This document shows positions 12,567 through 23,217 of a stretch of 64,000 bases of DNA, one piece after another; within the stretch, counting starts at the first letter, position 1, and the number at the start of each line of letters is the position of its first letter. Origin of the DNA: Lotus japonicus. Its lineage: Eukaryota > Streptophyta > Magnoliopsida > Fabales > Fabaceae. Location: NCBI RefSeq assembly GCF_012489685.1, contig NC_080042.1, positions 23,574,150-23,638,149 on the forward strand. The letters are read 5' to 3'. Position numbers and translations under genes: made by a program. The notes under the pieces are model-generated. The model worked only from the letters and a program-made list of their open reading frames with translations, was not told the DNA's origin and did not search any database.

Positions 12567-12578
12567 GCTCTGATACCA
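12567..12578 (-). other. Primer-binding site of element Y
   Basis: The minus strand reads TGGTATCAGAGC two bases inside the LTR at 12581. This is the standard complement of the 3' end of plant initiator tRNA-Met used by many plant LTR retrotransposons. It fixes the orientation and shows that 12581-13786 is a 5' LTR. Confidence 0.9.
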
Positions 12579-12580
12579 AT

Positions 12581-13786
12581 TGAAGGTATGAAAAACGGTA
12601 GAAAGGGGGGGTTTGAATAACGTTTTCAGTATAAAACTTCCACCTTAAAGATTTTGACAAATCTTTCGAGAACTTAAGTGCTAAAGATAAGAGATAGAAA
12701 AGCACACAAGGATTTTATCCTGGTTCACTTGATAAATCACTCAAGCTACTCCAGTCCACCCGTTAAGGTGATTTCTTCCTTCTTAGAATGAAGGCAATCC
12801 ACTAATCAGGTAAGAGTTACAACTGCACTTGAAACCTACAAGTGACTAACAATTACACTGACTTAGCTCACACTAAGATTCACTCTCTTAGTCTTCTCTA
12901 GGATCCGATCAGTCTTGATCTCCTAAAGGAACTAAACAAACTGTTTATCAAAGAATTGTTTACATGAGATTTGCTTCTAAAAAGCTAATAGTAAACTCAA
13001 TGAATTTCAGATGAAAGAAAACATAGAAGAATTTCAGTTTGTCTTGCGCGTATGTGAATGCTTCTAGCCGTTTCTTTCAGTCTTCAGCCTCTTTATATAC
13101 TCCAAGGATTAGGGTTGAGCGTTGCATGGGAAATGCTACCGTTGGAGGGCAGTTCTGGAAAATCCAGCTTCTGCTGTGTCTGAGACTGTTAGGTAGGTCG
13201 TCAGGAAGGTACAGTTGCTTTTGTACTTGGATAGCGACTTGACCTTTAAACCTAGGAGACTTCTGATCAGGGGATGCTTCATATTGGAACTTGTGAAGCC
13301 GGTTGATCAGAGTCAGAGGGAAAGCCCAGATCCTCTGACCATTGTTTCTTCTGATTCTGAACTCAGAGGGAAGAACATGGTCTTCAGAGTATCTTGCTTC
13401 TGGACAACAGAATTTCACTAATCAGCTTCTGGATCTTCAGAGTCTTCTACACCATCAGAATATCTGAGCCTTCAGTGTTTCTTGGTTATCAGACTTTCTG
13501 GATCTTCAGAGCTTCTAGTGACTGAGTCCACATCAGAGTTTGTATAACTTCAGAACTTCTGAAGCTTTTCCACTGTTCATACTGAACATGGTGAATGCGA
13601 AAGCGTTGCTTGGGTTGCTCTTTATACACAGTGCTTCTGATTTGTGTGAGATTGAGTTAAGGTCAGAGCCTGTAAATAGCACACTCAGAAAAACACGTTA
13701 GAGTACCACAATTGTTCATATCAAAAGGTTAACTTGTAATCATCTAAACATAGAGTTGTACTACTAGATCAAAACTTGATCTTACA
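12581..13786 (-). repeat. 5' LTR of copia element Y
   Basis: The LTR runs from TGAAGGTATG to CTTACA in plus-strand reading. It differs from the LTRs of X around 13020-13070, so it is a distinct, probably older insertion. Upstream of its TATA box it carries a dense cluster of TTCAGA/TCTGAA motifs (about 13380-13580). It lies in the 3' tail of element B. Confidence 0.85.
13091..13100 (-). promoter_or_regulatory. TATA box of the SIRE-type LTR
   Basis: The minus strand reads GTATATAAAG about 690 bases from the LTR start. Equivalent boxes lie at 1363-1372, near 11257-11272 and 40681-40688. Transcription is expected to start shortly downstream on the minus strand. Confidence 0.6.
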
Positions 13787-14235
13787 TTTAGTGCATCTCT
13801 TAGTTGTTTCTTACTTGGCCTTGGTTAAATTCTTTCCACCTTTGCCAAATTTGTGCTAAAAAGGGGGAGTAGTAGTGTGTTGTAGTTTGTTTTTTTTGAA
13901 GACTTGGTATTCTGGTTATGTTATGTAATAAGTATGCAGCTTTGTCAAGACAAGTTCAGGAGATCTTTTATGTTCAAGTGCTTCAAGCTAGCTTCTGTTC
14001 AAGTGTTATCAAGTGTGGTTGTTTTAGTTTGTACTGCTATGAATATGGGTTCTATATACTTTAGGCAGTGTTTATTTGGATGCATCTTTTGAGGGGGAGT
14101 TCCTCCGTGTTTTGGCTGTTGTGGATGCATTGGTTAAAGGGGGAGTATTTCTGCTGCTGACTCTGATGATTTTGATATTTTTTCCCTCTCTGGTAGTGAA
14201 GTTGTTTTTAGTCAAAATTTGACAAAGGGGGAGAT
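13787..14235 (+). mobile_element. 3' tail of copia element B with polypurine tracts
   Basis: This is non-coding 3' sequence with four GGGGGAG tracts (13862, 14090, 14136 and 14225 regions), the last (ACAAAGGGGGAGAT, 14222-14235) directly against the TGTTG start of an LTR. The pattern is that of a SIRE/Maximus element on the plus strand. Element Y is inserted at 13786/13787; the other half of B is not in the window. Short open frames here have no recognisable product. Confidence 0.7.
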
Positions 14236-14357
14236 TGTTGTTCCTTTGTTGTCATCAATTTTGTTAAAAACAACCTGATGTCCTAGCCGATGTTGTGACA
14301 TCTGCCTTGATGAAGGCCAGGACATCCGCCCCTGCTGGCATGCAAGTGGGTCCCTTG
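14236..14357 (+). repeat. LTR of element B, left part
   Basis: The LTR starts TGTTGTTCC after the polypurine tract. It is broken at 14357 by a solo Tekay LTR and resumes at 18325 after the duplicated CCTTG. Confidence 0.75.
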
Positions 14358-15112
14358 TGTGAGACCCAAGTTTTTAAGTTTGGAATAAACAGAATAAAAT
14401 TTCTTTTCACGATTAATTTGATGTAACGTGGAGGGAAAACCTGAACAAGGGGTAAATGGATGGAATGATTTTGTGTAAGGAGGAAGTTCAAGAAAAGCTA
14501 AAGATTGTATCAAAGTCGATAAAAGTTATAGCACGACTAATATTCACATTTAAAACCTAGGACAAGAACCTTAGGAAACAAAACTATGTTCCAGCTTTGG
14601 AACACTATAGGAATATAATTTCCAACAAACTTCCAGCTTTGGAACACTATAGGAAATTTTCCAAAAATCTTCTAGAGGAAGATAAGACTTTCTCTTATTC
14701 CTTTCCATAACCAGCGTTTCGATACGAAACCCTGGAATGTACGAACGTCAAATTCCGATACTCGGAGGTTTGCCGAAACCGAATCCCTGATAGTTCAGAA
14801 ACCCTAAAATCAACGGACGATGAAGACTTTTTCCATTCGGAGCTTCAAATAAAGATTTCATCTGCGTACGCCCACTCTAATCGACGTTCCGAATCTTTCT
14901 TCAGAAGGAAGTTTCTGCATCCGAGGTCAAAATCATAAAGTGCATTTTAAGCCGGTACACATTAAAAACAAGCCTCGAAAACCAAAAATCATACTGATAT
15001 TCCTTTGAAGAATTAGAAGATTCAGCGGGAAGAATATCGTGTCTAAAATACGTTGGAATCAGTAGGAAAAATCGGAATCGCGAAATTTTTATTTTTCCGC
15101 GTTTTCCATTTC

Positions 15113-15122
15113 CTATATATAG
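15113..15122 (+). promoter_or_regulatory. TATA box of solo Tekay LTR
   Basis: CTATATATAG lies 755 bases into the LTR. Other Tekay LTRs here have a box about 670-710 bases in. Sequence downstream is therefore probably transcribed leader. Confidence 0.6.
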
Positions 15123-16090
15123 TATGAAAAATGAAAAAAAAACAAAAAAAATCCCAAAACTCACACACACGGCCGAGAGCTTCTTGGAGGAAAGGAGGAA
15201 AAGTGATTTTTTTTCAATTCTTGACCGATCGTCGTTCCGTTCGTTGCTACGCGTAGACCTCGAGGTACTGATGCTATTCCTTATTTCTGATCGTCAATTC
15301 TGTCGCTTTTCTCTATGTTTTTCTGTGCTCAAAGTTTTGAGCTTTTTGTAAAACTGTCCAAATAAGTTGATTTCAGTGTCTAAACTTATTGCCTACGTGC
15401 TCTAGAGCATGAATATCCGGTTGTTTTCTGTTGAATCTCGCCGAATTGCCGCCGGAATCAATTTCTATGAGAAATACCCATTTTTGGGCAAAGTCTCGTT
15501 CTTTACGCTAAAAACTCACGAATGAGCTTAGCTTTAGTAGGATTAGTTGTTATAAATGTCGTTAGGATCGATCCCATCCAATTTGTTTTTCGAAATTCTG
15601 ATTTTGAGTTTCCGAGCTAAAAATAATGACCAAAATACCCCTGCGACAGTTTTCAACCCGATAATTTTTCTAAGAGTTTCCCTGGCCTAGATATCGCCTA
15701 AGAATACCTAGGAATTGATTTAGATCGAAGAAAAAGTTCGAAAACCCTATTTTCCATAGTGGCCGAAACCTATTTGCTTGGGTACCATGTCCAAAAATAA
15801 TTTTTGGGTCTCTATGACCTGAGCCATTGCGTAGCTCTTCCTATTGTCAAAATTTTGGCGCCGGTTTCGTGTCATTCCGAGTTCTGTAGCTCGAGTTATG
15901 CACGTTTTAGCGAATAAAGTGTTTTTGTACCAAACTTGAATCGAGTCAAAACTCATCCATTCGGGGGAAGCCCTTCCATTCGTGCCTAAATGTGGTACTC
16001 TGAAGCTTCTTGAGCTTTGTCGAACATTTGTTAGGATTGTTTCGACTGTATCGACTTGTGTTGATTCATTATTGCTTTGTGTGCTCAAAG

Positions 16091-16168
16091 GTTCAATTGT
16101 GGAAACTTTGGGATTGACTAAACAAGCTTGTGAGGGAGACCTACACCGCGAGACTGGAACAACTCGAG
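16091..16168 (+). other. 78-nt exon-like block in Tekay LTR
   Basis: The block is bordered by a pyrimidine-rich TGCTCAAAG on the left and the donor-like GTAAGG on the right. It is open in the frame starting at the G at 16090 (GSIVETLGLTKQACEG...). The same length and borders recur at 23992, 30081, 49753, 58561 and 61831. Whether it is spliced or translated is inference. Confidence 0.5.
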
Positions 16169-16955
16169 GTAAGGGCAACTCTCCTAGTTATTAGCTATAT
16201 GATTTAGGCATCGATAACTTCGACCTGTTTATTGCTTTTGATTATGACTGTTGTACTGGACTGGGAAAATGTTTTATGAGGCTTCGGCCATTGTGAACTG
16301 ATAGAGGCGTGCGTCTCCGTTTTCTGGAGGCTTCGGCCGTTTACTGGTTTCCGTCTTATTCTTTTATAGTGGATAGACATGTTCTATTCCTTTAAATTGC
16401 AAAAGTGCATGAATCTGTTTTATGCCCAAACCTTATGGGTATATCGACTTCGAATGCGGAGTGTTTTAAGAGTTAGCAAGTAGGACCCGACGGAAGGTCT
16501 GAGCTACTGCTGACGTGATGGATCGAGGTTTTCTCAGGAAAGAGAACTTGGGGATGATATTGATCTTTTGACTTGTTAGATTTTGAAACAAATGAATGCA
16601 TAAGACTTGATTTGAGAATAAATTCCATAATGAATTAACTCAAAATAGAACACTTTGAATAATAAAGATAAACCATTTTGAGGAAAACTTAGGATATGAA
16701 ATGAATTCGAAAATGGGAAGGGACGAAGATTCGAGGTTCGAGGAAAGATAATGATTCGAGTTGTGAACATCATGAAGAGGAGCCGTTATGAGTAGAACCG
16801 CCATTAAATGCAGGTGCTACTCCTTGTGTGAAGTGATTGGTCAATGGACCGACGTTTACCTTAGGGAAAAATGATAGAGACATGAACCATAGCTAGACAT
16901 GTATCCGGGTGAGGACGAATCGTGGTTTGCTAGCTCTTGCATACCTGCATGACTT

Positions 16956-17508
16956 GATTAAGGGGCTTGTCCTTAATCCTATTAATTATTCTTTGATTAA
17001 GAGGTTTGTCCTTAATCATATTATTTATCCATCGATTAGAGAGGATGGACCTTAATCGTATTGTTTACCCCTGGATTAAAGTGGCTGGACCTTAATCCTA
17101 TTAATTACTCTTTGATTAAGTGGTATGACCTTAACCATATTATTCGTTATTGGATTAAAGAGGATGGACCTTAATCCTATTATTTGCTTATGGATTAAAG
17201 AGGATGGACCTTAATCCTATTATTTGCTTGTGGATTAAAGTGGCTGGACCTTAATCCTATTCTTTGCTATTTGATTAAAGTGGTTGGACCTTAATCATAT
17301 TATTTGACCTTGGATTGAAGTGGCTGGACCTTAATCCTATTATGTGTTAGTTGATTTAGAGGATTGACCTTAGTCATACTAATTGTTATTTGCTTAAGAG
17401 GTTAGACCTGAACTCCTATTACTTGGATCGATTAAGGGGTTAGTCCTTGATCCTGTTATATGTTTGTTGATTAGAGAGTATAGAGCTCATCGTGCTAGAT
17501 GATTGACC
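16956..17508 (+). repeat. 40-bp tandem repeat in solo LTR, about 14 units
   Basis: Unit starts (GATTAAA/G) recur at 16956, 16995, 17034, 17074, 17114, 17153, 17193, 17233, 17273, 17313, 17353, 17392, 17430 and 17469. The core of each unit is GGACCTTAATCCTATTA with variants. It lies in the presumed transcribed leader between the 78-nt block and the LTR 3' end. Confidence 0.9.
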
Positions 17509-18319
17509 GTTGAGTCGTGCGTTTCCATTGGTGAGACGTGACGCTGCCCTAGCAAGGAAATGAAGATACATCTAGGCGCAGGCGGCGAGTGATGGACTGA
17601 TAACTTGACGTTCAAAGGATAGAGATCGACTTATGCTGTGTCTAATTATTATTCACACGCTATTTAACTATGCTAAATCTAGCTAGGACTTATATTACAT
17701 TACTCTAGGAAGTTGACCCTTTCTGCCTTGTTTGCTTTGTTTGTGTTTGGGCGGTCGGCAAACTGCCAGGCCCTAATAGGTGTTGCTTCGAGTAGCTGTT
17801 GATTGCTGCAAGAAGGTGTTTGGACTGATTGACGAGAAGATTTGCTTGGAGTGAGTGAACCAACCAAAGACTTGTAAAATAATAGTTAGATGTAAGGCTA
17901 GAGCCTTGGGTAGAGAAGCTTACCGTCATTGGTTGAAGCTCGTAAGGAAGATTGTAATACTTACTTTGGTCTTGGGTAGGTTCCGATGCATTACTCTTCT
18001 GCGAATCTCCAGAGAGGGGATTGTAGGAAGTATATTGGACTTAGGGTGTTATCACATTTTGAACTTTGTTGTCGGTTAAGACATTACTTCACTGTATATT
18101 TTATACGTCTTGAACATCCGTCGTCACTCACGGATGCTTGCCTTGTCAAGGCCGGATGTAAGGGTTTGGGTAAGAGTATACATATCAGGTTTTGGAAATG
18201 TTTTGGAAAGAAAGCAAACGGAAAAAAAATATACCCACTTTTATTAAATCCTTGTTGGAAAATAATTCCATTTTATTTAATAGGTTACTAATTGTGGCCC
18301 CAAAAGTTGGGGTGTTACA

Positions 18320-19079
18320 CCTTGTAGTTATGCTTTATGGTATGATCTGTGCTTACTTGAAGGTCAAGTAATTGTGTGTTGGGAGCCAGTTGCGGGTGGT
18401 TTTTGTTGAAGCAAATCTGTGATTAAAAAGATTTGTTTCTATTTTTACTTGTTGATCACTCATATCAGATCTTGAAAGATTCTCTACTGATATGAGTTGG
18501 ATCAAAGTGTTCTTCATCCCAAATAAACCCTAGCCGACTCTGCTGAAGTATATATTGACAAAGACCTGAAGCTTGAAGTCGATCGAGAGAATTACCTTGA
18601 AGATCAAGTGTTCTTAAGAGTGTAAGTTGTTCTTTGTCTTTGTTAGTTGTGAACTCGTCTTGCTCACTGATTCTATAAAGTAAGACTGAGTTTTGTTTTG
18701 TGTTTGAGTGTCAAACAAACCTTGTGTTATTGTTGTTACCAATCACTGTGGCAGTGATTGAGGAAAAGTGAGAGGGGCTCTCATACTTAGGCTGTGGTTC
18801 TAAGTAGAATATAACTGGGTAGATTAGGTTAAGAACAATGAACTTGATGTGTTCATGTGTGTCTGTAATACCTAGTTCTTGAGATAGTGGAATTCCTTTT
18901 CATTGGGCGAAAGCTAACCAGACGTAGGTGTAGTTTCACCGAACTGGGTTAACAACTTCCTGTGTCTTGTTTCTTTTAGTTGTTTGTTGTTTTGTGTTCA
19001 TGCCTTTCAGTCATATGATGTTCTAATCGATTGTCCCAGCATCGTGCAGGACATTTGTTCTAAGGGATCTAGAATTTCA
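18320..19079 (+). repeat. LTR of element B, right part
   Basis: This continues the LTR begun at 14236 after the CCTTG duplication and ends AGAATTTCA. No PBS follows; the next bases are a fragment of another LTR, so B is truncated here. No gene is seen in this stretch. Confidence 0.65.
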
Positions 19080-19278
19080 ATGGTGAATGCGAAAGCGTTG
19101 CTTGGGTCACTCTTAAAGCACAGTGCTTCTGATTGGTGTGAGAATGAATAGAGGTCAGAGCCTGTAAATAGCACACTCAGAAAAACACGTTAGAGTACCA
19201 CAATTGTTCATATCAAAAGGTTAACTTGTAATCATCAAAACATAGAGTTATACTACTAGATCAAAACTTGATCTTACA
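19080..19278 (-). repeat. Fragment of SIRE-type LTR (outer 198 bases)
   Basis: This matches the last ~200 bases of the X/D-type LTR (GGTGAATGCGAAAGCG to CTTACA) with moderate divergence. It begins abruptly at 19080 without a terminus, so it is a truncated relic. Confidence 0.8.
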
Positions 19279-19983
19279 AAGACTTCCCGTCGAATCCTAC
19301 TTGCTAACTCTTATAACAGTACGCATTCGCAATCGATATAATCTTAATATTTTGGCATAAAATAATGTTTATGCACTTACACAATTTAAAGGAATAGAAC
19401 ATGTCTATCAACTAAAAAGCAATAAGACAAAAATCACAGTAAACGGCTGAAGCCTCAGCAGTCAACAGGGGCAAAAGCCTCACAGAACAAAATCATTTAA
19501 CAATTGCCGATTTTTCGTTGCCTAAGCATAATAGCTAATAACTAGGAGAGTTTCCCTTACCTTAGCCACTTTCTTTCTAAGCTGCGACTCCGAACCGATC
19601 ACGTCATCGCTTCTCGTACCGGCTCGCTTTCCTTCCAGTTTTAACTCCGACACGAACGCTTCTCGCACTTCGTATCCTATAGGAAATTAATCGCTTTCTA
19701 AAAATCTTAGCTTCATGATCCTAGCTTCCGCTCCCAAAAACTCAAGAATCTCCTCACATTCAAGACAAGAACTCAAAAAAAATTCATCAAAAACTAACTC
19801 ACTTGAAACTAGTTTTATTGTGAATACTGAATAGTATATGAGAATATATGTGTGTTGCCTCCTTCCGCATTTATGTTTGCCCTGTATATAAATAGCCTCC
19901 ATCCAAGCTTAGGTGTTAAGCAAATGAGCCAATGGGTGCCACGTCCCACATGCAGCAAGCAAGAGCTTGAAGGATATTATATA
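19279..19983 (-). repeat. Tekay LTR fragment, variant leader type
   Basis: In reverse complement, about 19279-19570 matches the solo LTR near 16160-16500 (CTTCGGCC-type and TTAGCAAGTAGGA segments). The rest (AAGCGAGCC..., ending GGCTAAG followed by GTAAGGG) resembles the leader at 34900-34995 and not the 78-nt-block type. Both LTR ends are missing. No gene is seen. Confidence 0.6.
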
Positions 19984-20084
19984 TCACTAGTGATTATACC
20001 CGTGCGATGCACGGGCTCTAAATCATTAATTTTGTTGAAACAATTGCGATTAATTTAATCCAACAACGGTTCATTATTTTATTA

Positions 20085-20399
20085 CTCCCTCCGTTCCAAA
20101 ACTATTGTAGTTTTAGCTTTTTTATTTTGTTCAAAAACCATTGTTGTTTTAGATATCCAAAGCACTTTTTGTCATTTTCTTCCATTCATACCCTCATTTA
20201 ATATTGTATCTCTCAAGTATCACCTCTTATTTCCACCAATCACAATTCTCACCAATTAGTTGACCAATAATGTTCATTCTCTCTCTTTCATATAACTCAT
20301 ATTAAATAAGGGTGTTTCAGTCAAATTATAACCTTAATTAATGAACTCTTAAACTTTGTGCATAACCCTTAAACTACAACAGTTTTAGAACGGAGGGAG
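20085..20399. mobile_element. Stowaway-like MITE (315 bp, TA duplication)
   Basis: The terminal inverted repeats start CTCCCTCCGTTCC on the left and end GGAACGGAGGGAG-like on the right (with one difference), flanked by TA on both sides. This is the Tc1/mariner-derived Stowaway signature. There is no coding capacity. Confidence 0.88.
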
Positions 20400-20667
20400 T
20401 ATCATTTATCAGATCTCAACTACTCATATATTCACATTAATTATTTTTTCACAATGTCAAAACTAAGTACACAAATAGGAAACATCAACACATACAATAC
20501 GCTAAGAAACATTATATCAAAGTTATTACATACTTCAATTGAAACTGTTAAACCACCACACACTCAAGGGTTTCGAACAACTGCAGCTTGAAAAGTATCA
20601 AACGCTTGCAACTTGAAAAATCTCAATTGATCGGTGAAATTGAACCCGCTTGCTCTGCATTCAAAAA

Positions 20668-21197
20668 TCACTCAGTAACATAGCCGTTTGTCAACACCAT
20701 GTTAATCAAGGTAGGGCGGTGTGCAAAATGATCTTGTAGTACTCCAGCTGGGATATGATGTTAAGGGAAAATTAAAACTAACAATACTGAAGGTTAAAAC
20801 AATTTTAGGAATAAGATGGAAGAATGAAGAACATACCAATCGTTTATCGTCCCTGCAAAGTTCACGCGTTAGATCTGTTGTCCATATGAGGTCATTTCCA
20901 GCAGGCTCTCCATATGATTAGGGTCAGCATAATGTATCTCCATCTCATCATCACCAAATATTCGTATGTCATAATGATTATCATGAATATGACATAGGTG
21001 AATTATAGATGTTCCTTCCAAGTTGTACTTGTGGCAGATTCTATCAAATACTTCCTCAAACTGAATTCATGTTCCACAACTTATAACCAAGCAATGGAAA
21101 ACATTCTCAATAGGGTCAAATAAAACCGTCATTTCACTATGCAGAACATCTGCATGCGATTCTGTAAACTGCCTAGGTAGGTCCATGAAATTCTAAC
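20668..21197 (-). pseudogene. Decayed B3-domain-like fragment
   Basis: On the minus strand 21197-20869 reads in one frame, with one stop, MDLPRQFTESH... then FEEVFDRICHKYNLEGTS and YDIRIFGDDEMEI, ending in a stop. A second open piece at 20757-20668 begins HIPAGVLQDHF. The spacing of a basic LP..F start, aromatic core and IFGDD end resembles plant TF-B3 domains, and the second piece could be the start of another B3 repeat after an intron. The assignment is by eye only. It is not intact and is probably captured by the surrounding mobile element. Confidence 0.4.
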
Positions 21198-22197
21198 AAA
21201 ATACAACCGTATTCTTGAAAGAAAAGCATACACTGTTCGCATGTAGTAGCATGTGGAAGGATTCTGCATAGAGTAAAATAAACTCCTAAATTCGATTTTG
21301 GGGAGTTAAAGGATATTGGTGGTCCAAACTTAGTGAAGGTTTAGATTTTAAGCCAATTGATTTTATCCCAAACGCGTGAGACATGAAGTCTTGTCAGGTT
21401 CTGATCGAGAGACTAAGTATTGGATTGATTGGAGGATGATTAAGTTACAGAAAGGGAAATGTTAGTATTAAGATGAATACCTGAGGTTGTTATATCTGGA
21501 CGAGTTTCGTAGGGTTTAAGAGTCAATGGAACTTTGTTATGGATTTTGATGATGCATATTACGGTTAACAAGTGAATTTTGCTAAGTTGAATGAGAATCC
21601 TAGGGATAAGGTTGACCTAGTAAGCTGAGATTCATGTACACATAAGAGATTTAGTGGTGTTAGCGGTTACGATAAGAGTTAAATCTCAGAATGTTGAAGG
21701 ACCGGATGATAAAATGGCTAGTTAAGTCCCTTGAGGTATAGTTAAGATTTAATCTTCTAGAGGATAAGTCTCGATTTGTGCGAAGTGTTAGGGATTACAA
21801 TAAGTGTAAATAGGTTTGAGTGAGGGAAGTTTTGAGGAAGAAGACGATAATAATGGATTGTTAGATATTAAGAGGAGGATTATTTTATAAGTTGTTGATA
21901 AATTGATGTTGAAGGAGATAAGATTAGTGAAGGACAAGAAATAAGGACATAAGTCGAGTTTTAATTCGAATGGTGACTAAGTAGAAGTTTGATTTCTTGG
22001 TGTGTGTAAAGATAGTTACGAAGTTGGAGGTGTTTTAATGGACTAGCGGTTTCCAAGGGGATGATTTGTCTAGGAGTTATCGAACGAACAAGTGGAGTTT
22101 TGGACTGAAGATGAGGATCACGAGGACAAGTTGAGTATTTACTTTGAAATGTCAGAGAGGCACCGAGTTTAAGAAGAATTTCGGACGACCGAAAGTA

Positions 22198-22479
22198 AAG
22201 AAGCAAGTGGCTAAGATTGTGCGACTGCACGGAGTGCCAACCGGTATCATTTCAAGCAGAGATCCGACGCAAGTGATCGAGCCAGACGACATGAAGTTGA
22301 ATGATGGTTTGTCTTTTGAGGCGCCGACAGTTAGCAGTGGGGATAGAAGAGTGAAACAGTTAAGGGAAAAACAGATTGCTCAAGTAAAGGTTATGAGGAA
22401 CAATGACACGGACAATATTACATGGGAATTGGAAGACAAGATTAAGGAACTGTATCCCGGACTTTTCGCAGAACTCTGA
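22198..22479 (+). pseudogene. Tekay integrase/chromodomain-end remnant with internal deletion
   Basis: The remnant reads [20 protein letters not shown], the middle of the integrase core, then jumps directly to the C-terminal tail (VIEPDDMKLNDG...VKQLREKQIAQVKVM...ITWELEDKIKELYPGLF). Element F has about 270 residues between these points. The joint lies in GATCCGA, which occurs near both ends in related copies, so a short-homology deletion is likely. The tail is chromodomain-like, as in Tekay/Del elements. Non-functional. Confidence 0.85.
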
Positions 22480-22504
22480 GTTTCGAGGACGAAACTTTCT
22501 TTTT

Positions 22505-22516
22505 GGAGGGGAGTAT
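22505..22516 (+). other. Polypurine tract of deleted Tekay element
   Basis: GGAGGGGAGTAT lies directly upstream of the LTR start TGTAAGACC. Confidence 0.7.
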
Positions 22517-23207
22517 TGTAAGACCTGGATTTACAGAGCAAGTTATTTTCCGACTCACGCGTAGAATCAGTGTAAGCGTGACAGGAGTTTGATGGTTGAG
22601 AAAGATTAATGAAGAAGAAAGTTCAGGAATTGCTTGAGGAATGTTGCGTAGTCGCTGTAGGAATTAGTGCGAGTCGTCTGCACACCTGCCTTATGGCAAG
22701 CGTGTCCAGAATAGGCTAATTTCGCTTTTAGAGCAATGTTTAAGTGAGATTTCGAATCGTTGGGAAATTTAAAGGTTCTATTTATTTTTCCTTCGACCAG
22801 CGTTTCATTTCGGAACCCTGGACTGTACGCACGATAGTATTCACTTTTCGGAAGTCCGACGACGCTAATTTCTTTGCTTCGAAACCCTAGATTCGAGCGA
22901 TGGATGAAGACTTTTTCTATTCGGGACTTCTAACGAAGTTTCCGTCCGCGTTGCCAGATTTGTTTCGACATTTCCAATCTTTCTTCAGTAGGAAGTTTTG
23001 TCGTCTGAGCATCACAGCAAAAAGTAGTTTTTTCGGGACAGATTAACTTACACCGCTTTTGGGATTTTAGATATCGTTTTTCCCAAATGTCAGAGATATG
23101 TTTTGAGTTCTGGAATTCTGACGCTAGAATCTCTCTTAGAATTCATCGGTGAACGTGCTGCAAAAATCGGAATCGCGAAATTTTCATTTTTCCGCGATTT
23201 CACCTGC

Positions 23208-23217
23208 CTATAAATAG
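23208..23217 (+). promoter_or_regulatory. TATA box of 3.4-kb Tekay LTR
   Basis: CTATAAATAG lies 691 bases into the LTR. A leader of about 2.7 kb would follow within the LTR. Confidence 0.6.

Larger units (their letters stand above)
14358..18319 (+). mobile_element. Solo LTR of a Tekay-type gypsy element (TSD CCTTG)
   Basis: The sequence starts TGTGAGACCC and ends GGGGTGTTACA. It is flanked by the 5-bp direct repeat CCTTG at 14353-14357 and 18320-18324, with no internal genes, which is the signature of LTR-LTR recombination. Inside are a TATA box (15113), a 78-nt exon-like block (16091-16168), a 40-bp tandem array (16956-17508) and a decayed LTR ORF region near 17700-17800 whose start codon is lost (CAGGCC in place of CAGATG). 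Confidence 0.92.
19984..21279. mobile_element. Possible non-autonomous Helitron with captured sequence
   Basis: The segment begins with TC after an A and has a strong hairpin at 19999-20015 (CCCGTGC-GAT-GCACGGG), a motif I associate with Helitron ends in plants. It contains a MITE and a B3-like coding remnant foreign to the flanking LTRs. I could not identify the CTRR 3' terminus with its hairpin, so the right edge is a guess and the class is uncertain. Confidence 0.35.
21280..22516 (+). mobile_element. Internally deleted Tekay element, internal remnant
   Basis: The right end holds a coding remnant (22198-22479) and a polypurine tract directly against the 3' LTR at 22517. Bases 21280-22197 show no recognisable coding sequence and could be decayed internal DNA or other insertions. 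The 5' LTR is missing. Confidence 0.55.

Noticed and set aside
13417..13580. Heat-shock element in the copia U3
   Set aside because: TTC and GAA cores are separated by one base and not two, so they do not match the canonical spacing.
16956..17508. Possible CRISPR-like or satellite array
   Set aside because: Units are head-to-tail with no spacers and are confined to one LTR.
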